Part shown: piece by piece, positions 1-5,120 of the stretch
Numbering within the stretch: the stretch's first letter is position 1
How the letters are laid out: every line of letters starts with the position of its first letter
Assembly (NCBI GenBank): GCA_937899145.1
Contig: CALBPW010000386.1
Coordinates: 1 to 5,120, forward strand
DNA: 5,120 nucleotides
Source: an uncultured Bacteroidota bacterium
Lineage (GTDB): Bacteria > Bacteroidota > Bacteroidia > Bacteroidales > SZUA-534
Direction of reading: 5' to 3'
Notes under the pieces: model-generated
Database searches by the model: none
Told to the model about the DNA's origin: nothing
Seen by the model: only the letters and a program-made list of their open reading frames with translations
Position numbers and translations under genes: made by a program

Positions 1-1
1 A

Positions 2-559
2 TACAGCTGGAGGAAGTGGAAGAGGCACTCCTTTATCTTTCAAAGATTGGTGCGCAACATCGATGAGCAAACCTACTATGAGGTAATTAAGAAAAAAACA
101 GCCGCTCTGATGGTAGCTTGCACCATAGCCGGAGCCACATCGGTAGGAGCCAATGAGCAGCAAATTGAACTAATGCGACAACTTGGCGAAAACATCGGAA
201 TCGCATTCCAAATACGCGATGATTTGTTTGATTATGAGACAGATGGAATGTTTGGCAAACCTGTTGGCAACGACCTTCGCGAACGAAAAATCACACTGCC
301 GCTAATCTACGCTTTACAAAACTGCACAACAGCCGAAAAACGACATACAATCAAAAAGTTACGCAAAAAAGAAAAAAGCGGTGCCGACATAAATCAACTT
401 ATGCGATTTGTTAAAGAACACGGCGGACTTGAATACGCCCAAAAAGCTATGATAGAATTTGTCGGAAAATGCAAATCGGTTTTAAAACAAACTCCTGATA
501 ACGAAGCGCATAAATCGCTTTCTGATTTAATTGATTTCACTATTTCACGCAAAAAATGA
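2..559 (+). CDS. Polyprenyl (trans-isoprenyl) diphosphate synthase, C-terminal half, 5'-truncated by the window edge
   Basis: This enzyme family condenses isopentenyl diphosphate onto an allylic diphosphate to build the all-trans polyprenyl chain used for menaquinone or other lipid carriers, in the cytosol. Visible family hallmarks are the KKKTAAL segment near base 90-110, which follows the missing first Asp-rich motif, the second Asp-rich motif QIRDDLFDY (DDLFD at 218-232) that binds Mg-diphosphate, and GKPVGNDLRERKITLPLIYA directly after it. The C-terminus is of normal type and ends in TGA at 557-559. Family members are about 320 residues, so roughly the N-terminal half, with the first DDxxD, lies outside the window. 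The frame is open to base 2, but the stretch before about base 47 (rich in W, R and K) does not look like the family. The first confidently homologous residues are RNIDEQTYYEVI. A TTG at 47 is not a credible start, because it would leave out the catalytic first half. Chain length (and so an exact name such as ispB) cannot be read from this part. Confidence 0.92.
   Translation, partial: YSWRKWKRHSFIFQRLVRNIDEQTYYEVIKKKTAALMVACTIAGATSVGANEQQIELMRQLGENIGIAFQIRDDLFDYETDGMFGKPVGNDLRERKITLPLIYALQNCTTAEKRHTIKKLRKKEKSGADINQLMRFVKEHGGLEYAQKAMIEFVGKCKSVLKQTPDNEAHKSLSDLIDFTISRKK
556..559 (+). promoter_or_regulatory. ATGA stop/start overlap (translational coupling)
   Basis: The kinase start ATG (556-558) overlaps the synthase stop TGA (557-559), so the two genes share one mRNA and translation is probably coupled by re-initiation. 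No Shine-Dalgarno sequence precedes it; the upstream bases are an A-rich run, as is usual in Bacteroidetes. A second ATG directly follows at 559 and would shorten the kinase by only one residue. Confidence 0.7.
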
Positions 560-1404
560 TGTTAGAAAAACAAAAAATCAACGCAACCACATATTTAATA
601 GCGGCATTACTGATTAGTTCTCTATTAGTGGTTTATCTTATCAACGATTTCGCAGTTAAATTGCTGGTATTGTTACTAATAATTGCTGGCGTTTACATTT
701 TGTTTCTGATTCAGAAGAAACAAAACGAAAAATTGCTGCAAAAACAATCAGAGTTTTACAATCTGAAAAGCAATCTGTTACAGAGCTCTCTCGACCCTCA
801 TTTTCTATTCAATGCGCTCAATTCAGTTTCGTTCTCAATTCACAAAGACAGCCACGACACCGCCATCTCAAATCTTACAACTTTTTCAAAACTGATGCGC
901 ATATCACTTAACAATATTGATAAATTCGGTCATGAATTAAGTGAGGAAATCGACTTTATTAAAAACTACTTAACACTCGAAAAATTTAGATTTAAAGACC
1001 AATTCGACTATACAATAAAAATTCAACCTTACGTCAACGATATGGTGAAAGTGCCTGCCTTTGGCGTGTTTTGCTTTGTTGAAAATGCGCTTAAAAAAGG
1101 GGTTCTTTCGCGCCAGGGTGGTGGACAAATTACAATTGAAGTCGACAAAAACCCAACCAATAAAGAGCTTGTTATCAGTATTTTAGACAATGGCGTATAT
1201 CGCGATTTGACCGATAGCGAAAATTTTACTCACAATATTAATGTTGTAAACACGCTCATCGGAAAAATTAATGCAATAAACGAACGACAAATTCGCGTGT
1301 CGTATTCAGTTGGTAGTGAGCAACATGGCGAAAAAATTGGTTGCAAAGTTGAAATGCGAATACCAACTGAACTAAGTTACAAACTAACAGCTGACACCTT
1401 CTGA
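556..1404 (+). CDS. LytS/YehU-type sensor histidine kinase (His_kinase family), orphan, with degenerate ATP-binding domain
   Basis: The 282-residue product has two hydrophobic segments (about residues 12-30 and 34-52) with a very short connection, so it has almost no extracytoplasmic sensor domain. A short basic/coiled linker (53-75) follows, then the His_kinase (PF06580-type) dimerisation motif LDPHFLFNALNS with phospho-acceptor His82. The segments LSEEIDFIKNYLTLEKFRF and VPAFGVFCFVENALKKG fit the normal order for this family, with the N-box VENA at 175-178. Expected role: an inner-membrane kinase that phosphorylates a LytTR response regulator. Oddities: the usual ENAxKHG reads ENALKKG, the DNGxG box reads DNGVY (211-215), and the GLxN...RL stretch after it is replaced by INVVNTLIGKI. 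ATP binding may therefore be weak or lost. No response regulator follows; the next gene is convergent. Overlap with the synthase gene suggests co-expression. Family call is firm; kinase activity is uncertain. Confidence 0.9.
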   Translation: MMLEKQKINATTYLIAALLISSLLVVYLINDFAVKLLVLLLIIAGVYILFLIQKKQNEKLLQKQSEFYNLKSNLLQSSLDPHFLFNALNSVSFSIHKDSHDTAISNLTTFSKLMRISLNNIDKFGHELSEEIDFIKNYLTLEKFRFKDQFDYTIKIQPYVNDMVKVPAFGVFCFVENALKKGVLSRQGGGQITIEVDKNPTNKELVISILDNGVYRDLTDSENFTHNINVVNTLIGKINAINERQIRVSYSVGSEQHGEKIGCKVEMRIPTELSYKLTADTF

Positions 1405-1453
1405 ATGTAAGCGTTCTGGCGAGCCTGACAATCTATCCAAAATCACCAATTCA
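1405..1453. other. Convergent intergenic gap
   Basis: Forty-nine bases separate the stop codons of the kinase (+) and the DUF2851 gene (-). I see no GC-rich hairpin followed by a T-run on either strand. The only pairing is a trivial GGC-GA-GCC around 1420, too short to call. Termination of both transcripts may lie inside the opposing gene or be Rho-dependent. Confidence 0.5.
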
Positions 1454-2728
1454 TCATCTTACAATTGGCGAAAGCACTTGCCGCCCAATACGGCACTTCA
1501 GGCATTGCCGATGTTGGCAATAACAATTGTAAAGTTGTATAAGTGCCTGACTTTCAAGCGCACATGTTGCTTTAACTTCAAATTGCCGCCATTGAGCAAT
1601 AATGTTGTTTTCTTCGGCCGGCAATTGTTCAAGCCACGCAATGGCACGTTCTGTTAATTCAGGTTTAGAGATGGCTTTTCCGTAATAAAACATAAACGGC
1701 ACAAACGCGTTTATTATCAGCAAATTAAGTGTGGAATCGCCAAATTTTTTGCCTCGTTTTTCGCTCTCTTTTCCAAAATTATAGTGCGTGAGCCAATAGT
1801 CGGAAACATTTGCCGAGAAAAGTTTTTTCACTTCGTCAATTGATTGACATTCAACAAGTTTTGATAACAAGGTCGAGGATTTGAAAATGAGCGAAGCAAA
1901 CTGAGCGATTCGGATTGTCGGAAAATTAACAGGACGCATTCGGGCAAACTTCCACGTTTGCCGTTCAATAGGTTCAAGCGAGTATTTAAGCCTAAGATGC
2001 GCATATTCGCGATGCAGCAATTGCGTGTATTCATCGGTTGGCGTGTCGGGCAACAATCCCGATTGTCCAAAAAGCAATGCTTCAATTTGCAAAAGGCTGT
2101 TTTTGTGATGCGCCAACACCGTCAGCGGCACCGATTGCGCCAACATCAAAAACGGCTGCGCATTAACTTTTAATCCAAAAGCCTGTGCTACAGTATAATA
2201 AAACGATTCTTCCCAATTGTTTTTTGTCAATTGCAAGTTTGCGGCAATAGTTTTTGTTTTGTCTCCAATGCGCTCCACAGCAAGCGCCTCGCACCATTGC
2301 ATCATTATAAATTGGTCGGTTTTTGAAATATACGATTGGCATGGCAGCCATTTGTCTGTCTGCATAAGAAACAGATACTGCTCAAGCAATGGTTTGGGGC
2401 AGCTGATTTCGGCGGCAGGAATTAAAGTGCCCGACCGGTTGCGGATTTTGGTATCATTATCGCCTACAACATGCAGAATTACAGAGTTATACGCCTCATC
2501 GCTTTGATGTTTATGCCGTAACCAATCCGATGCCCGCAAATGAATTTCCACATTTCCTGCCCATAACGTTTCGCCAATTTTTATTCGCGCGTTGAAAAAA
2601 TCCGGACCTTGGTCGCTATTGTGCTGCCCGGGCGACAAAACCTCAATGTTTTTGCCTGAATAGCACTCAGTTAGCGGCATTGAAAACAACTTGTTTTTCC
2701 AAAGAAAATGTAAAAAATCTTCGTTCAT
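1454..2728 (-). CDS. DUF2851 family protein (function unknown)
   Basis: This is a complete 424-residue protein matching the DUF2851 (PF11013) family over its whole length, as I recall that family, and of its usual size of about 420-430 residues. Recognisable blocks in order are MNEDFLHFLWKNKLF at the start, HNSDQGPDFFNARI (36-49), WAGNVEIHLRASDW (56-69), SVILHVVGDND, WEESFYYTVAQAFGLKVN, LLQIEALLFGQSGLLP, WKFARMRPVNFPTIRIAQFA, DYWLTHYNFG and a C-terminal cysteine group (C402, C404, C409, C412) before CRIG. There is no signal peptide or membrane segment, so it is probably cytosolic. The family is largely confined to Bacteroidetes and has no established function that I know of. The arrangement GPDF...GNVEIH loosely resembles a PD-(D/E)XK nuclease core, and the cysteines could bind zinc; both are inferences. 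The ATG at 2728 is chosen because the family begins with this very segment. It lies 145 bases downstream of mutS2 on the same strand. Confidence 0.93.
   Translation of the reverse strand: MNEDFLHFLWKNKLFSMPLTECYSGKNIEVLSPGQHNSDQGPDFFNARIKIGETLWAGNVEIHLRASDWLRHKHQSDEAYNSVILHVVGDNDTKIRNRSGTLIPAAEISCPKPLLEQYLFLMQTDKWLPCQSYISKTDQFIMMQWCEALAVERIGDKTKTIAANLQLTKNNWEESFYYTVAQAFGLKVNAQPFLMLAQSVPLTVLAHHKNSLLQIEALLFGQSGLLPDTPTDEYTQLLHREYAHLRLKYSLEPIERQTWKFARMRPVNFPTIRIAQFASLIFKSSTLLSKLVECQSIDEVKKLFSANVSDYWLTHYNFGKESEKRGKKFGDSTLNLLIINAFVPFMFYYGKAISKPELTERAIAWLEQLPAEENNIIAQWRQFEVKATCALESQALIQLYNCYCQHRQCLKCRIGRQVLSPIVR
1492..1547. repeat. Nested inverted repeats inside the 3' end of the DUF2851 gene
   Basis: GGCACTT (1492-1498) pairs with AAGTGCC (1541-1547). 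Inside this, ATTGCC (1504-1509) pairs with GGCAAT (1516-1521) around a six-base loop, and ACAATTGT (1523-1530) is itself palindromic. The arms are short and lie in conserved codons for the Cys-rich tail, so chance or codon constraint is possible. No T-run follows on either strand. Confidence 0.35.
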
Positions 2729-2873
2729 CTGAATGTTTTATATAGCCGTAGAAACTATGAATCATGTTTTTGCCGAAAATTATAAACAATTCTTATTCAA
2801 GAAAATTTTTTAGAACAAAAATGATTATATCTTACATATTACCAATCATTTAAATTCTAACTCCTAAATAACA
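2729..2873. other. AT-rich intergenic region between mutS2 and the DUF2851 gene
   Basis: These 145 bases are strongly AT-rich, in contrast with the flanking coding DNA. They hold no credible small gene. A weak TTCTT/AAGAA hairpin occurs near 2790-2803, but it is only five A/T-rich pairs and not a convincing terminator for mutS2. The spacing allows the DUF2851 gene to have its own promoter. Confidence 0.6.
2775..2800 (-). promoter_or_regulatory. Possible Bacteroidetes-type promoter for the DUF2851 gene
   Basis: Read on the minus strand, TAATTTTC (complement of 2775-2782) differs by one base from the Bacteroidetes -7 element TAnnTTTG, and overlaps a TATAAT. A TTG (complement of 2798-2800) lies upstream, but the 15-base spacing is shorter than usual. 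The implied 5' leader to the ATG at 2728 would be about 40 bases. In such AT-rich DNA this could easily be chance. Confidence 0.25.
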
Positions 2874-4634
2874 TCACCCCAACTCCACCACCGTAATTCC
2901 CGCGCCGCCAAAATCGACATGTTCATCGTGGATATTACTCACAATATCAACCGTTTGCAGATATTCGCGCACCACGTGGCGCAAAATGCCATTGCCCTTG
3001 CCATGCAAAATTTTCACTTCAAAAGCACCAACCATCACAGCCTCGTCGATAAAGGCGGCAACACGGCTCACTGCCTCATCAGCACGCATTCCGCGCACAT
3101 CAAGTCCGGGCTTGAATTTCAGGCGACGCTCATTCATCTCATACGACTGCTGAAGACCGCCTTGCCGCACACTATGGCGAATTTTCCGCTTTTCGTCGTC
3201 GCTAATATGCTGCAAGCGACTTGTATCAACGGTTACATACATGCTATCGAAAGCCACAACAGCCGTTTTTCCGTTCAGTTCCATTAGCTCGCCAATGGCG
3301 GTTTGACCATCAATGCGCACGGGCATTCCGATGGTAAAATCGCGCTCGCGTTCCTCAACAACATCGGCCGCTTTCAATTGTGTGTTTTGCTTTGTTTTTG
3401 CTGATTTTACACGATTTTCACGCTCTCGCAATTTCTTTATTTTCTGCAAAATACGTTCCTCTTCGGCGTTAGTTGTTTGCTCCGATTCCTGCTTAAAATC
3501 CTCAACTTTTTGCCTAATTTCCTTTGTTTTTTGCTTATCGGCTTGCGACTCTTTAATTTGCCGTATAGTATTTTCAATCAATTTGTTAGAATCGGAAATT
3601 ATACGTTTTGCTTCCTCTTTCGATTTTTGAATCGATTCCTTATGAAACCGTTTAGCCTCGTCAAGTTCACGTTTCTCGGTTTCCATCATCTCCTCAAGCC
3701 GACGCTCTATCTTGCGGATATTCTCGCGTTTACGTTCCCAATAATATTTATCGCGGGCAATCTCGCGCAAATGCTTATCAAAATTCAGATGTTCCTCGCC
3801 AACCTTGCTACGCGCATCGTCAATCACATCTTGCGGCAGACCAATCTTATAAGCGATTTCGAAGGCGAAGCTGCTGCCCGGTTTTCCCGTCTCCATCACA
3901 AACATCGGCTCCATGCGGTTTGTGTCGTAAAGCATCGCACCATTGACAATTCCGTCGTGCGAGGCGGCAAAATGTTTCAAATTGGTGTAGTGTGTTGTTA
4001 TCACACCAAACACTTTTTGGCTGTTCAGTTTTGTTAAGATGGCTTCAGCAATTGCGCCACCAAGCATTGGCTCGGTTCCGGTGCCAAATTCGTCAATCAA
4101 AATCAGAGTCCGGTCATCGGCATTACGCACAAAATGCTTCATGTTTTGCAAGTGCGAACTATACGTACTTAGGTCATTATCAATACTTTGCTCATCACCA
4201 ATATCGATAAACAGATTGCTGAAAATTCCCATTTGGCTACTTGCCGCCATCGGCACTGGCAAACCGCATTGCAGCATATATTGCACAAGTCCAACGGTTT
4301 TCAGGCAGACCGATTTTCCGCCCGCGTTTGGTCCGCTGATGACAAGTATTCGGCTGCCGGTATTGAGTGCGATGTTAAGCGGCACCAGCGTTCGGTTTTC
4401 TTCTTTAAAAACCGATAGCAAAATTGGGTGGCGAGCGTTGCGCCAATCAATTATCGGCTCGTTGGCAAGTTGTGGTACTGAGGCATCTATTTGCAAGGCG
4501 TAGCGGGCTTTTGCGCGTATAAAATCGATGATACCGAGAAACATCATAGCATCGTCAAGGTCGTCGGTGTAGGGGCGCAAATTGTTGGTTAAAGTTTTCA
4601 GAATTTTCACAATCTCGCGACGCTCAGCCTTGCC
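2874..4634 (-). CDS. mutS2: MutS2: MutS-type ATPase with C-terminal Smr nuclease domain; N-terminal part missing
   Basis: MutS2 proteins bind branched DNA and restrain homologous recombination in some species (Helicobacter pylori), and in Bacillus subtilis act on collided ribosomes. Here the authentic part begins at about ERREIVKIL (4625 downwards) and continues through NNLRPYTDDL and IDFIRAKARYA to the ATPase: Walker A GPNAGGKS (4311-4334), signature STYSSHLQNMK (4137-4169), Walker B LILIDE (4089-4106) and TTHY with its switch His (3990-3992). A long charged coiled coil (about 3400-3800) and a KOW-like segment (about 3206-3340) follow. The Smr domain carries LDVRG (3090-3104) and HGKGNG (2988-3005), the motifs linked to nuclease activity. 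The stop is TGA at 2874-2876. About 585 residues remain of some 800 or more; the N-terminal ~250 are absent. The reading frame stays open to an ATG at 4979, but the ~118 residues beyond about 4634 are antisense to a U32 gene and show no MutS similarity, so I do not include them. Confidence 0.95.
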   Translation of the reverse strand, partial: GKAERREIVKILKTLTNNLRPYTDDLDDAMMFLGIIDFIRAKARYALQIDASVPQLANEPIIDWRNARHPILLSVFKEENRTLVPLNIALNTGSRILVISGPNAGGKSVCLKTVGLVQYMLQCGLPVPMAASSQMGIFSNLFIDIGDEQSIDNDLSTYSSHLQNMKHFVRNADDRTLILIDEFGTGTEPMLGGAIAEAILTKLNSQKVFGVITTHYTNLKHFAASHDGIVNGAMLYDTNRMEPMFVMETGKPGSSFAFEIAYKIGLPQDVIDDARSKVGEEHLNFDKHLREIARDKYYWERKRENIRKIERRLEEMMETEKRELDEAKRFHKESIQKSKEEAKRIISDSNKLIENTIRQIKESQADKQKTKEIRQKVEDFKQESEQTTNAEEERILQKIKKLRERENRVKSAKTKQNTQLKAADVVEERERDFTIGMPVRIDGQTAIGELMELNGKTAVVAFDSMYVTVDTSRLQHISDDEKRKIRHSVRQGGLQQSYEMNERRLKFKPGLDVRGMRADEAVSRVAAFIDEAVMVGAFEVKILHGKGNGILRHVVREYLQTVDIVSNIHDEHVDFGGAGITVVELG

Positions 4635-4656
4635 AAAAAATTTTCTGCCGCGCCGA
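4620..4656. other. Chimeric junction between the mutS2 and U32 gene fragments
   Basis: On the minus strand MutS2 similarity runs up to about ERRE (complement of 4614-4625) and then stops. On the plus strand U32-like coding is recognisable from about IRTDFSLHVFNS (4656 onward) and may begin at AKKFSAA (4632). Both conserved genes are therefore cut at the same place and point away from it in incompatible ways. The exact breakpoint cannot be fixed by eye and probably lies at 4626-4650, around the A6T4 run. Either assembly chimerism or a real rearrangement would look like this; the former is likelier. Confidence 0.8.
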
Positions 4657-5120
4657 TTCGCACGGATTTTTCCTTGCACGTTTTCAACAGCGCGACAATT
4701 TTCTTTCTGAAAAATCTCGGCGTCGAAGGCGTGACGCTCTCGCCCGAACTGAACTTGGCGCAGGTCAAAAGCCTCGCGAAAAAATCTTGCTTGCCCGTCG
4801 AATGCATTGTTCACGGGCGGCAGGAGCTGATGATTTCGGCTTACTGCGTCCTCGGAAGTTTTCTCGGCGGCTTGGACAAAAAAAATTGCCCGCATGTCTG
4901 CAGGACGAAAGATTTTTATTTGCGTGACAGGAAGGGCGAACTTTTCCCCGTAGTCACCGACCAATTTTGCCGAATGCACATCCTAAACGCCAAAACGTTG
5001 TCGATGATTGATAACCGCGCAGATTTCGGCGGAGTAAGCAGGATTCGTATCGATTGCCGCGCCTTGACGCTCAATGAGACCGCGCAGATTGTTCGCGCTT
5101 ACAAGTTGGGCGGCGCGGAG
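4632..5120 (+). CDS. U32 family protein, C-terminal module, truncated at both ends
   Basis: The plus-strand frame (codons beginning at 4632, 4635 and so on) is open to the window end and reads as the C-terminal module of long U32/DUF3656 proteins. Landmarks are SLHVFNS, LGVEGVTLSPELN, VECIVHGRQELMIS (His at 4812-4814), YLRDRKGELFPVVTD, CRMHILNAKTLS and RIRIDCRALTLNETAQI. Four cysteines (TGC at 4845, 4887, 4899 and 4968) are spaced as in U32 proteins that hold a 4Fe-4S cluster, such as UbiU/UbiV, and the related RlhA hydroxylates 23S rRNA. The family is labelled peptidase, but members studied in Escherichia coli act in RNA or ubiquinone hydroxylation. No start codon belongs to this fragment: the frame runs back only to a stop at 4590, through bases that belong to mutS2. 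The wording resembles Clostridia/Negativicutes homologues rather than Bacteroidetes. Base composition is richer in G+C than the window's left end. The family call is firm; the specific substrate is unknown. Confidence 0.87.

Noticed and set aside
266..300. LRERKITLP in the prenyl synthase in place of the common REGK-x-TLP
   Set aside because: The glycine position varies in this family (REKK-type forms occur in Bacteroidetes as I recall), and the basic residue and TLP are kept, so I do not regard it as a defect.
1828..2507. Small open frames on both strands inside the DUF2851 gene
   Set aside because: The DUF2851 frame is continuous and conserved throughout; the others are Cys/Arg/Phe-rich out-of-frame readings with no start context.
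2788..2812. Possible mutS2 terminator hairpin (TTCTT-ATTC-AAGAA followed by an A/T run)
   Set aside because: Only five A/T-rich base pairs; in minus-strand orientation the T-rich run is on the wrong side of the stem for mutS2.
2919..4503. Several plus-strand open frames of 70-190 codons opposite mutS2
   Set aside because: They lie antisense to strongly conserved MutS2 motifs, overlap one another, and show no recognisable domain; they are shadows of the real gene.
4607..4807. A 66-codon minus-strand open frame
   Set aside because: It straddles the mutS2/U32 seam in a frame used by neither gene and has no recognisable features.
1..5120. Mobile elements, CRISPR arrays, tRNA/rRNA genes, toxin-antitoxin or phage-defence modules
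   Set aside because: I looked for direct repeats, transposase/integrase motifs, structured RNA and small paired genes and found none that could be supported; the window is ordinary housekeeping DNA apart from the seam.

Overview
The window looks like a piece of a Bacteroidetes (probably Bacteroidales-type) genome over roughly its first 4.6 kb. The grounds are a DUF2851-family gene, a family I know essentially from Bacteroidetes, a MutS2 whose wording around the ATPase core closely matches the Bacteroidetes form as I remember it, an AT-rich base composition, and starts without Shine-Dalgarno sequences. The last ~0.5 kb does not fit. It encodes, on the other strand, the C-terminal module of a Firmicutes-like (Clostridia/Negativicutes-style) U32 protein. 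The two halves meet inside both genes.

Layout: (1) ~2-559 (+), the C-terminal half of a trans-polyprenyl diphosphate synthase, cut by the window edge. (2) 556-1404 (+), a two-TM LytS/YehU-type sensor histidine kinase whose start codon overlaps the synthase stop (ATGA), with an apparently degenerate ATP-binding domain and no response regulator visible. (3) A 49-base convergent gap. (4) 1454-2728 (-), a complete DUF2851 protein of unknown function with a C-terminal cysteine cluster. (5) 2729-2873, an AT-rich gap that may hold the DUF2851 promoter. (6) 2874 to ~4634 (-), MutS2 without its N-terminal part but with ATPase core, coiled coil, KOW-like segment and Smr nuclease domain. (7) ~4632-5120 (+), the 5'- and 3'-truncated U32 gene.

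The genes do not form an obvious single pathway. The synthase makes the polyprenyl chain for quinones or the undecaprenyl carrier and is apparently translated together with a membrane kinase. MutS2 acts on recombination intermediates or collided ribosomes. DUF2851 is unassigned. I see no mobile element, CRISPR array, tRNA/rRNA or defence island, and no convincing new multi-gene system. The points most worth a second look are the MutS2/U32 junction (most likely an assembly chimera), the degenerate orphan kinase, and the possible nuclease-like signature in DUF2851.
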